A stretch of 64,000 nt of DNA from Streptomyces sp. NBC_00224 (GCF_041435195.1 NZ_CP108106.1:8507001-8571000), one strand, 5' to 3'. Numbered from the stretch's first letter, positions 16,912-25,194 are shown. The notes: generated from the sequence alone by a model not told the origin. Numbers and translations: made by a program.

Positions 16912-18054
16912 CTACGCATGGGCGAGGGATGGCCGCGGCGGTCCGCCGTGCTCCGCCGCCGGATGCGCCCGGTGCGTGGTCCGGCCCTGTCCTGGTACGG
17001 CGTGATGCCGGCGCGCGGACTGGGACGTGATCCAGACGATGGTGGGCGGCACCGACTCCTCCTGCGGGGGCGGGGGCCACGCGAGCACCACGCACATGAT
17101 CGCCGTCCACAGCACGAGGGCCAGCAGGGCGATCCCGGCGGGGGAGGGGAAGCGGGGTGGCGCGCCCTCGGTATCGGGCCGCTCCGTCGCGTCCTGCGCG
17201 TGGGGCCCCGCGTGCGGGGGGACCGCAGGGCCCGGGTGCGTAGCGATGGGCAGCGTAGGGGGAGCGAGCGGGCGGGCGTTGCCGTCGTCGTGCGGCCACC
17301 AGCCCAGGACGTGGCGGGGCAGCTCGGAGGCCAGTGTCTGGTCGAGCCCGGCAGCCGAGGCCCACAGGCCCGCGCACCGGGTGCACTGCGCGAGGTGGTG
17401 CCCGCCGTCCCGGCGGCCGGTCGGCACGAGGGACCGCTGCAGCTGCCGCAGGGCGCGCCGGCAGGCCGGTTCCGCGAGGTGTGGCAGATGCGCGCGCAGC
17501 CACCTGCGCCGCAGCTGCGTGGAGACCCGCAGGCTGTCCCGTACGACGCGGTCCGGCGACAGGCCGACGAGCTCGGACACCGTGTCCGGGCTCTCCTGTT
17601 CGACGCTCACGTGCCACAGCAGGCACTGCCCGAAGGCGGGCAGTGCGTCGAACGCCGCTCCCAGTGCGCCGTCCTCCGTGTCGGGCCACCCCCCGTCGAG
17701 CCCCGCCCAGCTCCAGAAGGGCACGGACAGGTCTCCGTGCCAGCGCAGCGGGCCGGTGGCCGCCAGGGTGCGCACGTTGTCCAGGAGCTGGAGGCGCACG
17801 CAGTGCGGCCGGCGCCGCCGGGCGGGAGGGCGGCGGCCGGACAGCAGCTCGCCGAACGCCTGCTCCGCCAGAGCCCGCGCGTCCTTTTCGCTCCGTACGC
17901 ACGTACCGGCGTAGGCGTGCACCGCCCGGTAATGGCGGCGGTAGAGGCCCGCCGACGATTCCAGGTGTCCTCGGTGTACGGCGTTGAGCAGCAGGAGATC
18001 CGACGGGGGCTGCGGGGGCAGGCGCAGTCCGAGAGATCCGAGGGAAAGGTGCAT
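16912..18054 (-). CDS. Sigma-like protein with zinc motif and C-terminal membrane anchor (A)
   Basis: ATG 18054 (GGAG five bases upstream) gives 380 residues; the longer open frame upstream is non-coding. Region-2-like: LLLLNAVHRGHLESSAGLYR then RHYRAVHAYAG. Region-4-like: FDALPAFGQCLLWHVSVEQE then SPDTVSELVGLSPDRV. Then comes HLAQCTRC (HxxxCxxC, as in zf-HC2 anti-sigma domains), a VLGWWPHDD block shared with paralogue B, and a membrane segment IALLALVLWTAIMCVVLAW with a short tail. It heads the minus-strand regulatory run and is divergent from the cytochrome operon at 18298, whose promoter shares the 243-base gap. Confidence 0.68.
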   Translation of the reverse strand: MHLSLGSLGLRLPPQPPSDLLLLNAVHRGHLESSAGLYRRHYRAVHAYAGTCVRSEKDARALAEQAFGELLSGRRPPARRRRPHCVRLQLLDNVRTLAATGPLRWHGDLSVPFWSWAGLDGGWPDTEDGALGAAFDALPAFGQCLLWHVSVEQESPDTVSELVGLSPDRVVRDSLRVSTQLRRRWLRAHLPHLAEPACRRALRQLQRSLVPTGRRDGGHHLAQCTRCAGLWASAAGLDQTLASELPRHVLGWWPHDDGNARPLAPPTLPIATHPGPAVPPHAGPHAQDATERPDTEGAPPRFPSPAGIALLALVLWTAIMCVVLAWPPPPQEESVPPTIVWITSQSARRHHAVPGQGRTTHRAHPAAEHGGPPRPSLAHA

Positions 18055-18297
18055 GGAGGCTCCGGGCTCAGTCGTCGCGCGGCAACGTTCCTCGTTCCGT
18101 GCTGATCCGCTCTTAAAGAGAAAAAAGCCGTTCACCCATTGCGCTGTTTTACTCCTTCTTTGCTCCCGGGGGTCGGGGGCCACTGCCACCCCGCCAAGGC
18201 CGGCCGCCTCCTTGTCGACGCCTGACAAAGACAAACCGGCCCGCTGCCCCGCGGTCCTACAGTGCTGGCCCGTCCCCATATCGAAAGAGGCGATGCC

Positions 18298-19161
18298 ATG
18301 TCTCGTGCGCAGCGCTCGCGCGGCGGCCGGCCGGCCACGCGTCGGCCGCCGGCATCCGTGGCTCCGCAGACCCCCGAACGCCCGGCCGCCCCCCGGCAGG
18401 TGCGGCGCACCCTGCTGCGGACCGGGCTCGTCGTGGTGCTCACCGCTGCGGCCGCCGCGGCCACCGCCCTGTCGGCCCTGGTCCGGGCCTTCCTCGACTT
18501 CGGCGCGGGAGTCCTGGCCCTGGTGTCGCTCAGCGCGGCGGTGCTGTGGGGCCTGACGGCCACCGACCGCCGCGTGGCCTACCCCGACCACCGGCTGGTG
18601 GCCCAGGGCGTCCACCGCGCCCTCGGCGTCGCCGGGTTGGGCTTCCTCGGACTGCACATATGGATCAAGGTGGCCGAGGGGAACACCTCCGCCGCCGCGG
18701 CCGCCGTCCCCTTCACCGACCTCGACCAGCCGGTGCTCATCGGCCTGGGCACCCTCGCCGGATACGTCTTCGTCATCGTGGCCGTCACCGGCGTCGCCCG
18801 CAGCGTCTTCGTCTCCCCCGGGCGGGCCCGGGTGTGGCGGGCCCTGCACATGACCGCCTACCTCGCCTGGTGCGCCGCCCTGCTGCATGGCCTCAAGTCG
18901 GGCCGTGTCGCGGCCTCCTGGGCGAACGTCGCCTACATCGTCTGCCTGGCCGGCGTGGGCGTGGTGCTGCTGTCCAGGCTCTGGCTCCCGCGCGCCGCGG
19001 GCACCGGCGGCCCCGCGCCGCGCAGCGAGAAACCGCGATCCCAGCCCTACACACCGCCCCCGCCACCGAGCGCGACAGCGACGATCCCCATCCCGGGCAG
19101 AGGGTTTCCCGTGCCTGAACCCGCGCCCCCGCGCCTGCCCGAGCGGGGGCGACAGGTGTGA
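18298..19161 (+). CDS. Ferric-reductase-like transmembrane b-type cytochrome
   Basis: ATG 18298 follows AGAGG by seven bases; 287 residues. After a basic, disordered N-terminus there are about six membrane segments. Two pairs of histidines on neighbouring helices, His106/His120 (13 residues between) and His184/His197 (12 between), reproduce the spacing of the two haem-binding helices of NOX/ferric reductases. It should carry two stacked haems and pass electrons across the membrane. The FAD/NADPH half of classical ferric reductases is missing; instead the NuoF-like gene starts inside its stop codon (four-base overlap). The Pro-rich C-terminal tail is probably cytoplasmic. Confidence 0.75.
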   Translation: MSRAQRSRGGRPATRRPPASVAPQTPERPAAPRQVRRTLLRTGLVVVLTAAAAAATALSALVRAFLDFGAGVLALVSLSAAVLWGLTATDRRVAYPDHRLVAQGVHRALGVAGLGFLGLHIWIKVAEGNTSAAAAAVPFTDLDQPVLIGLGTLAGYVFVIVAVTGVARSVFVSPGRARVWRALHMTAYLAWCAALLHGLKSGRVAASWANVAYIVCLAGVGVVLLSRLWLPRAAGTGGPAPRSEKPRSQPYTPPPPPSATATIPIPGRGFPVPEPAPPRLPERGRQV

Positions 19162-20603
19162 ACACCGTCCAGCCCGACGTGACCTCCTTCGGGCCCCCGG
19201 TCCTGCTGGCCGGGCTTGAGGGCAAACGCCGCCTGGACCGGGCCCAGCACCTGGCCGTGCACGGCGAGCCGCCGCGGCTGCGGGCCTCCGAACTGGCCGA
19301 GCTCGCCGAGAGAATCGACCTGCGCGGCCGGGGCGGAGCGGGCTTCCCCCTCGCCCGCAAACTGCGCGCCGTGATGAAGGCCGCCGACGCCGTCGAAGGC
19401 CGCTGCGCCGTCATCGTCAACGGCACCGAGGGCGAGCCCAGCTGCCTCAAGGACACCGCCCTGCTGCTGTATGCGCCCCATCTCGTCCTGGACGGCCTGG
19501 AACTGGCGGTCGAGGCCCTGGACGCCGAGGAGGGCGTCATCGGCGTGACCCGGGAGGACACCGAGAAGTCCCTCACCGACGCCCTGGCGGAGCGCGGGGC
19601 CGCGGCCCAGGACGTCCTGCGAATCCAGCGGCTGCCCGAACGCTTCGTCACGGGCGAGGGCACCGCGCTGACCAACGGTCTCAACGACCGTCTGGCCGTG
19701 CCCGCCGGGCAGAAAGTGCGTACCAGCGAACGCGGGCTGCGCGGGCTGCCGACCCTGCTCTCCAACACCGAGACATTCGCGCAACTGGCCATCGCGGCCC
19801 GGCGGGGGGCCACGGCCTACTGCGAGACGGGCCTGTCCACCGAGCCCGGCACCGTGCTGCTGACCGTCTCCGGTTCCTGGGTGGTCGAGACGCCCACCGG
19901 GGCTCCGCTCTCCTACATCCTGGAGATGTGCGGAGCCACTCCGGGCCAGGGTGTGTTGGTCGGCGGCTACCACGGAAAGTGGATCAGTGCGGAGGCCGCG
20001 CGGTCCGTCACCGTCTCGCGTGCGGCCCTGAGCGCCGTGGGCGGAGCACTGGGTGCCGGAGCGGTGATCCCCCTGCCCGAATCGACGTGCCCCCTGGGCG
20101 AGACGGCCCGCGTCGCCCGCTGGATGGCCGAGGAGTCCGCCAACCAGTGCGGTCCGTGCGTATGGGGCCTGAACGGCCTGGCCGAGCAGATGACCGCGCT
20201 GGCCGGCCGGGGCGGCCGCCCGGCGTACGACGCCGTGTTCCAGTACATGGACGGTGTACGGGGGCGCGGAGCCTGCTCCCACCCTGACGGCACGTCAGGC
20301 TTTGTCACCTCGGCGCTGTCGGCCTTCTCCGCCGACGTCTCCCAGCACGTGTACGAGGGCGGCTGCGGCCGGCCCGTCGCCGGCGTACTGCCGCTGAACG
20401 AGGACGTGGACCTGCGCCTGCTTGTCGACTGGACCCTGTGCCGGGCCCACGGTTTGTGCGCCGACGTCCTGCCCACCGTCATCAAACTCGGCCTCGACGG
20501 CTACCCCGACTCCGCCAACATGCCGGTCAAGGCGGAGCTGCGGGAGCAGGCGCTGCGGGCGGTGCGCCGCTGCCCCGCCCTGGCCCTGCGCATCGACAGC
20601 TAG
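19158..20603 (+). CDS. NuoF-like NADH dehydrogenase fused to a C-terminal ferredoxin
   Basis: 481 residues. Complex I 51-kDa hallmarks are present: NADH site RGRGGAGFPLARK, FMN site NGTEGEPSCLKD, SLBB region (APLSYILEMCG), and the 4Fe-4S box ANQCGPCVWG ... GACSHPDGT. The last ~70 residues resemble a one-cluster ferredoxin (WTLCRAHGLCADV ... VRRCPALAL). The protein should oxidise NADH at FMN and pass electrons through two clusters. Its four-base overlap with the haem protein suggests that this replaces the usual flavin domain of a ferric reductase, so electrons would leave the cytoplasm towards the lipoprotein encoded next. A direct role in respiratory complex I is unlikely here. Confidence 0.85.
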   Translation: MNTVQPDVTSFGPPVLLAGLEGKRRLDRAQHLAVHGEPPRLRASELAELAERIDLRGRGGAGFPLARKLRAVMKAADAVEGRCAVIVNGTEGEPSCLKDTALLLYAPHLVLDGLELAVEALDAEEGVIGVTREDTEKSLTDALAERGAAAQDVLRIQRLPERFVTGEGTALTNGLNDRLAVPAGQKVRTSERGLRGLPTLLSNTETFAQLAIAARRGATAYCETGLSTEPGTVLLTVSGSWVVETPTGAPLSYILEMCGATPGQGVLVGGYHGKWISAEAARSVTVSRAALSAVGGALGAGAVIPLPESTCPLGETARVARWMAEESANQCGPCVWGLNGLAEQMTALAGRGGRPAYDAVFQYMDGVRGRGACSHPDGTSGFVTSALSAFSADVSQHVYEGGCGRPVAGVLPLNEDVDLRLLVDWTLCRAHGLCADVLPTVIKLGLDGYPDSANMPVKAELREQALRAVRRCPALALRIDS

Positions 20604-20701
20604 GTATGGCGCATACGTACGCCGTCCCGCAGGCCACCCGACCCCTGATCCCTGACCCCTGATCGAAGAGAACGCAGTACCAAGGACACGAGGAGTCCCT
20701 G

Positions 20702-21766
20702 ATGAAAAAACGCCGTCCCCCGCGCATGGTGATTGCCGCAGCGGCCACCGCGAGTGCCTTACTGCTGACGGCCGGCTGCGGAAGCAAGGACGACTCCCAG
20801 AATGACGCCGCCTCGCTGCTCCCGGCCGGTGGGGGAGCGGCCGCCGGAGGGCTCGGGCAGCTGCCCACCCAGCCCGCGGGCGGAGCCCCTCCGGTCGGCG
20901 GCGCACCGGCCGGAGGGGCCGCGGCGGGCGGGGCACCGGCCGGAGGGGCGGGCGGTGGGCAGCTCGCGCTGCGCCAGAACGCCAAGCTCGGGTCCGTCCT
21001 CACCGACGCCCGCGGACTCACCCTGTACCGCTTCGACAAGGACAAGCCCCAGCCGCCCCAGTCGAACTGCAACGACGCGTGCACCGTGACCTGGCCGCCG
21101 GTCATGGCCTCCGAGGCCTCCGCCGCAGCCGGCAGCGGGATCGGGCCCGTCGGCCAGGTCCAGCGCGCCGACGGAAAGCAGCAGCTGACCCTGGGCGGCT
21201 GGCCCGTCTACCGTTTCTCCAAGGACAACGCCCCCGGCGACACCAATGGCCAGGGGGTGGACAACGGCGCGTGGAACGCGCTTGCGGCAGACGGCAAGAA
21301 AGCGGGCGGGGACGGGAACAACGGCCGGGGCACGCCGTCGCAGGGACGCCAGAACGGCTCGGGAAACCAACAGGGCGGGGACCGGTTGGGCGGCAGGGGC
21401 AGTGAGGGAAGCGATCTGGGGCTGACGGTCGTCGTCCAGCCCGTCATCGGCTCCATCATCGTCGACAGCAACGGACGGACCCTCTACCAGAACAGCGACT
21501 TCTCCCGCGGCGGCCGGTCCGTGTGCGACGCGCAGTGCCGACAGTCGTGGACGCCCGTACCGGCGATCGACCGCTCGCGGGTGCAGAACATCGACCTCCG
21601 CCTGGTCGCGGACGTACAACTGGACGACGGCTCACGGCAGTTGGTCATCAACGGCCACCCCATGTTCTGGTTCAACCGCGACCGCACTTCCGGTGACATC
21701 GGGGGCCAGGGCCGCGACGGCTTCTGGGCTTTGTCCTCGGACGGCCGGTTCAACCAGCGCCGGTGA
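20702..21766 (+). CDS. Secreted lipoprotein with duplicated YxFxxD modules (COG4315 type)
   Basis: 354 residues. A lipobox (LLTAGCG) ends the signal peptide, and a Gly/Ala/Pro linker follows. Two copies of the YxFxxD lipoprotein domain then appear: LTLYRFDKD with CNDACTVTWPPV and WPVYRFSKD in the first; a decayed second copy reads RTLYQNSDF with CDAQCRQSW and HPMFWFNRD. This family is widespread and uncharacterised, often beside redox genes. Codon 20 is TTA (20759-20761), inside the signal peptide. It begins 98 bases after the NuoF-like gene on the same strand and is the likely outside partner of the haem protein. Confidence 0.82.
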   Translation: MKKRRPPRMVIAAAATASALLLTAGCGSKDDSQNDAASLLPAGGGAAAGGLGQLPTQPAGGAPPVGGAPAGGAAAGGAPAGGAGGGQLALRQNAKLGSVLTDARGLTLYRFDKDKPQPPQSNCNDACTVTWPPVMASEASAAAGSGIGPVGQVQRADGKQQLTLGGWPVYRFSKDNAPGDTNGQGVDNGAWNALAADGKKAGGDGNNGRGTPSQGRQNGSGNQQGGDRLGGRGSEGSDLGLTVVVQPVIGSIIVDSNGRTLYQNSDFSRGGRSVCDAQCRQSWTPVPAIDRSRVQNIDLRLVADVQLDDGSRQLVINGHPMFWFNRDRTSGDIGGQGRDGFWALSSDGRFNQRR

Positions 21767-21786
21767 GCAGACCCAGGAGGCGTCTC

Positions 21787-22185
21787 ATGAAGAAGCCAGG
21801 CCTGTGCACGGCAGTGGCCGTCGGGGCGGTGCTGTGCGCCGCCGGATGCGGTACGGGCGAGGGGCCGGGGCCCGGCGCCGGACCCGCCCGGGCGGACATC
21901 GCCGCGGCCGCCTCGGCCATCGGCTGCGCGCCGCACACGACCCTGGACGCCGACGAGCTGCGTGAGGCGACCTGCACCAAGAGCGGTACGCGCTACCGCG
22001 TCACGGCGTTCGCGACGAGCGCCGGACGCGAGGCGTGGCTGGAGGAATCCCGGGCGTACGGCGGAAGCTACCTGGTGGGGGCCCGCTGGGTCGTCGTGGC
22101 CCGGCCCGAGAGCGCACTCAGCACCCTGCGCGAGAAGCTCGGTGGCGAGCTTGAGGCGGCGGCGCAGCACGCGCACATGGGCTGA
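21787..22185 (+). CDS. Small lipoprotein, 132 aa
   Basis: ATG 21787 has AGGAGG six bases upstream. A short signal peptide ends in a lipobox-like CAAGC. The mature part has a possible disulfide pair (IGCAPHT ... ATCTKSG) and no known domain. It begins 20 bases after the YxFxxD lipoprotein gene and ends the cytochrome/NuoF/lipoprotein operon, before a strong terminator hairpin. Probably an outer-face accessory of the same system. Confidence 0.72.
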   Translation: MKKPGLCTAVAVGAVLCAAGCGTGEGPGPGAGPARADIAAAASAIGCAPHTTLDADELREATCTKSGTRYRVTAFATSAGREAWLEESRAYGGSYLVGARWVVVARPESALSTLREKLGGELEAAAQHAHMG

Positions 22186-22202
22186 CACCCGCCGACGAAG
22201 CA

Positions 22203-22246
22203 GCCGCCCGCCCCGGTGGCTGTAGAAGCCTTCCGGGACGGGCGGC
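22203..22246. terminator. Bidirectional hairpin terminator between convergent operons
   Basis: Fourteen-base arms (22203-22216 and 22233-22246) pair with one mismatch. The loop can close further by GGC/GCC. It lies 17 bases after the lipoprotein stop and 44 bases after the ADP-ribosyltransferase stop on the other strand, so it can serve both. Confidence 0.75.
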
Positions 22247-22290
22247 AGAGGAGCACGGCCCTGATCGCTTCCCGTGCGCCGGGAGTCGAA

Positions 22291-22971
22291 TCAGAGTTCG
22301 TCGTGACTGTACGGGTGGCCTGCGTCAGCCGTGCTTCCGGACGCTTCCCCGTCGGCGGGCTGAGGGGCGGGCGGCGCGGCAGGGGGTGACAGGTGGTCGG
22401 TTCCGGCTATGTCCGCCAGGTCCCAGAAGGGGGCGTCCCGGTCGGACGGACGTGTCCCGGTCGCTACGTAGTCGGCGGCGGCCGCCGCCCCGCGCATACT
22501 GTCGTCGAACCCGATCACCTGCTCGACGGTGGCGTGCTCCGCGATCTGCCAGGGGACGATGGTCTCTTCCACGGCACGGGTGCCGCCTTCGCCCGGCACC
22601 GTCACCTGGAGCACGGTGTTACGGGATCCGAGTGCCTCCATGAGCTGCTCGTCGGGGCCGATCCCGAGCTTCTCCTTGAGCTTGCGCAGCTGCTCGCTGT
22701 CGTGGTCGCCGTCCCCCGTCACGTTGACGTCCTTCTTGTCCACGGTTTGGACGGTGACCCCGTCCGGGAGAGTGACCCGCACTACGCCGCCGGCGCCGTT
22801 GCCTTCCCCGTTCCCGGCATAGCCCGCGGCATCGCGGGCGGTGGCGGCCAGGTAGAATCCCTGCCAGTTCGGGTCGTGGTTGCCCTCGCCGCCCTCGGTG
22901 GGGCGGAGTCCGTCTTTCATGCTCTCCAGGTCTGCCGGGCTCTTGTATCCGTGATAGCCGACCAAACTCAT
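22291..22971 (-). CDS. Exotoxin A-type ADP-ribosyltransferase with C-terminal HDEL
   Basis: ATG 22971 (AAGGAC upstream) gives 226 residues. The sequence aligns by eye with domain III of Pseudomonas exotoxin A: LVGYHGY (His7; ExoA His440), NWQGFYLAA (Tyr40; Tyr470), DAAGYA (Tyr51; Tyr481; same 11-residue gap), then EETIVPWQIAE (Glu136; catalytic Glu553 in ETILGWPLAE). These are the four NAD-handling residues of diphthamide-specific toxins, which ADP-ribosylate eEF2. The last four residues are HDEL, the fungal ER-retrieval signal; exotoxin A carries REDL(K) in the same place. There is no signal peptide and no receptor or translocation domain. It is the third gene of a run behind DUF1996 (41 bases upstream). 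No immunity gene is seen, as expected if the target is eukaryotic. Confidence 0.8.
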   Translation of the reverse strand: MSLVGYHGYKSPADLESMKDGLRPTEGGEGNHDPNWQGFYLAATARDAAGYAGNGEGNGAGGVVRVTLPDGVTVQTVDKKDVNVTGDGDHDSEQLRKLKEKLGIGPDEQLMEALGSRNTVLQVTVPGEGGTRAVEETIVPWQIAEHATVEQVIGFDDSMRGAAAAADYVATGTRPSDRDAPFWDLADIAGTDHLSPPAAPPAPQPADGEASGSTADAGHPYSHDEL

Positions 22972-23012
22972 CGTGACCGTCCTTGTGTTCGGTGCCCGCA
23001 TCGGGCGTGGAT

Positions 23013-24452
23013 TCAGTTCCTGCACTGCTGGCCGGAGTTGATGCAGTTCGCGGCCTGGTTCGCTTGGTTCGGGTTCATCACGTTGATGAAGTCGCCGTGA
23101 TCGGTGACGGGCTTGTGGCGCTGTTCGGGGAAGCTGTCGATGGCGAAGAAGCTGTTGGCCGGCACGTCGTAGGTGAGTCGCTGGGTCAGCTGGGGGATCG
23201 CCCGGAAACCCTTCTTGCAGGCGCCGTTGTCGTCGGAGAAGGCCACGTGCGTGCGGTGGTTGGCGCTGTCGGTGTTGCGTCCGTCCCAGCAGTCGGGAAA
23301 CTCCAGCGACCGGACCACCTGGCTGCCCTGCGGGCAGATGGGGTACTTCGTCTTCAGCTCGCGGTTCTCGAACCCCGTGCAGCTCCACGAGGCGCGGGCG
23401 TCCTTCTGCCCGTTCGTGAACGCCTTCGCGTCACCGGTGATCAGACGCATGTCCTGCGGCATCGCCGTCACCTTGCTCACCGCGCTGCCCTGGTAGAGCA
23501 GCGTCACCGAGGACGGTGTGAGGATCTTGCCGACGTTCTTGTCGCGTCCGCCGCCCGGCGCCGCCGCGTCCCGCTCCCTGCTGCCGTCCAGCAGGCGCAG
23601 GACGGGCCAGTAGTGGGCGGAGCGGTCGCCGTCCGCGCAGGTCGTTCCCGATGCCTTGAGGCTGTCGAGGTCGGAGTCGGCGTCCGTGGAGAGGTTGCCC
23701 ACGTAGTCGTGCATATGGTGGGCGCCGTTGCCGACGCCGGGTGCGACGATCACGTTGTCGGAGTTGAAGTGCCCGTTCTCGTTGCGGCCGCACTGGGAGA
23801 CGAAGAGGCCGGCGGAGCCGTTCCTCTGCTGGCGGGGTTTTTCGACGTTCGGGTCCACCTTGGTGATGTCCGCGAAGTCCCGGCGTGAGAGGCCGCTGTC
23901 CGCACCGTCGCCGTTTCCGTTGCCGCCGTTCGCGTTGCGGCCGCGGTTGCCTTTGCCGTCCCTGCCCGCGAGTGCGGAGACGGACTGCCCGCTGCTGTCC
24001 ACCGCCTGCCGTTTGAACGCGCACGATGCCATCTTCTCCAGGCCGCCCGCCTGACTGCCCGGCCGGCCGGCCGCCTGCGTGATCGCGGCGGACATCGTGC
24101 CGAGGGTCTGCCTGCGCTGCCGTTCCAGATCGGCGAGGAGGGCGTCGTTGCCGCCCTGGACGCCTGCGGCCCGTGCCTGGTCGAGCTGGGTCACAGCGGT
24201 GTTGAGCTGCTCGTTGAGGAGGGCCACGCTCATGTCCACGGCCTGCCTGGCCGCGACGGGAACGTCGGTGAGGATGTTGGCCACGTCGGGGCAGTTGATG
24301 GTGACGGCTTCGGTCTTCTCCCCGGAGGAATCGAAGAACAGGGCCCACGTGCCCGCCGCGATTCCCGCGGCCGCCACCACCGCGGCGACGGGCAGGGCGA
24401 CGGCCCGCGCGGACCGCCGGCCCCCACGCCGGCGTGAACGGTTGCGCATCAT
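23013..24452 (-). CDS. DUF1996 secreted or membrane-anchored protein
   Basis: ATG 24452 (AAGGA five bases upstream) gives 479 residues. An Arg-rich N-terminus and hydrophobic segment (VALPVAAVVAAAGIAAGTWA) form a signal peptide or anchor. Residues ~30-190 are helical and Gln-rich, followed by a Gly/Asn linker. The C-terminal half is DUF1996: GNGAHHMHDYVGN, SLEFPDCWDGRN and NHRTHVAF, with many His and paired Cys. This family is mainly fungal and actinobacterial; its biochemistry is unknown, though the His-rich motifs suggest metal or carbohydrate contact. It is 25 bases after the DUF4142 gene and directly precedes the ADP-ribosyltransferase gene. Confidence 0.85.
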   Translation of the reverse strand: MMRNRSRRRGGRRSARAVALPVAAVVAAAGIAAGTWALFFDSSGEKTEAVTINCPDVANILTDVPVAARQAVDMSVALLNEQLNTAVTQLDQARAAGVQGGNDALLADLERQRRQTLGTMSAAITQAAGRPGSQAGGLEKMASCAFKRQAVDSSGQSVSALAGRDGKGNRGRNANGGNGNGDGADSGLSRRDFADITKVDPNVEKPRQQRNGSAGLFVSQCGRNENGHFNSDNVIVAPGVGNGAHHMHDYVGNLSTDADSDLDSLKASGTTCADGDRSAHYWPVLRLLDGSRERDAAAPGGGRDKNVGKILTPSSVTLLYQGSAVSKVTAMPQDMRLITGDAKAFTNGQKDARASWSCTGFENRELKTKYPICPQGSQVVRSLEFPDCWDGRNTDSANHRTHVAFSDDNGACKKGFRAIPQLTQRLTYDVPANSFFAIDSFPEQRHKPVTDHGDFINVMNPNQANQAANCINSGQQCRN

Positions 24453-24477
24453 GGATGTCCTTCCCCCTTCGGGGCGA

Positions 24478-25194
24478 TCACGAGAGCCGGGCGGCGAAGA
24501 CCGGATCGACGAGCCCGGTCGCCTCAAGAATGTTCATGTGGTCCAGAACGACGTTGTTGGCGCGTGAAGCGAGGCCGCGGACCAGCGAGTTCTGACTCTG
24601 CGAGCGCGCCTGGGCCACGGCCGTGAACACCTTTCCGTGGGCGTTGCGCAGCAGGTTCACGAACAGCTTGTCGGCCGTGTCGCCCGGGGGCGCGGCCTGG
24701 ATCTGCGCAAGCCATCCCCGCTGCTGGGCGCTGGGCTGGTCAGGAACTTGCCAGTTGAGTGCCTTCGCGGTCGCGAGGACGTCCTGGTCCAGTGCCGTGT
24801 GCCCGTCGATGAGATGCCGGCCCGCCTCCTGGACGGCGGCGCGTGTGCTCTTCTGGGCGACGGCCCCCGAGGGCAGCTCCCACAGGCCCGCCTGCCGGAC
24901 CCGGTTCATCAGGTCGCGGTCGAGTGCGGTCAGCGGGCCGAACGGTGTGTTGATGGTTCCCAGACCGTCATCCGGGCTGCCCGCCGCCGCCGTCGAGGCG
25001 GTGGACAGCGCGCGCGGCTCCTTGAAGAGCGTGGCGGGGATGACCAGGGCGACCATCGTGGCGACCAGAGCCAGCACGATCCCGGCGGTGACGACGGGCT
25101 TGGAGACAAGGACGTTTCCGCCGGGTGTGTTGTCCGCGAGCGATCCCGGCGTTGCTCTCCGGGGTCCGCCACCACTTCGGCCGATGGGACGCAC
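24478..25194 (-). CDS. DUF4142 protein with N-terminal membrane segment
   Basis: GTG 25194 has GAGGAGG five bases upstream; 238 residues. A membrane or signal segment (VTAGIVLALVATMVALVIPA) is followed by an extracytoplasmic four-helix DUF4142 (ferritin-like) domain: LTALDRDLMNRVRQAGLWEL, AGRHLIDGHTALDQDVLATA, FVNLLRNAHGKVF. DUF4142 proteins are secreted and poorly understood, with links to stress and envelope functions. It is the first gene of the minus-strand run leading to the ADP-ribosyltransferase, and its promoter lies in the divergent gap at 25195-25543. Confidence 0.82.
   Translation of the reverse strand: MRPIGRSGGGPRRATPGSLADNTPGGNVLVSKPVVTAGIVLALVATMVALVIPATLFKEPRALSTASTAAAGSPDDGLGTINTPFGPLTALDRDLMNRVRQAGLWELPSGAVAQKSTRAAVQEAGRHLIDGHTALDQDVLATAKALNWQVPDQPSAQQRGWLAQIQAAPPGDTADKLFVNLLRNAHGKVFTAVAQARSQSQNSLVRGLASRANNVVLDHMNILEATGLVDPVFAARLS

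Noticed and set aside
18086..18098. ECF-type promoter (two GGAACG boxes on the minus strand)
   Set aside because: No matching -10 element at the expected 16-17 base spacing, so not listed as a promoter.
16801..18105. A 434-residue plus-strand frame opposite the sigma-like gene A
   Set aside because: Low-complexity Gly/Arg/Gln composition typical of antisense high-GC frames; the minus-strand protein has sigma, zinc and membrane features.
22972..23388. N-terminal extension of the ADP-ribosyltransferase upstream of 22971
   Set aside because: The upstream part of the open frame is Arg/Pro/His-rich and overlaps the DUF1996 coding sequence in another frame; the ribosome site favours 22971.
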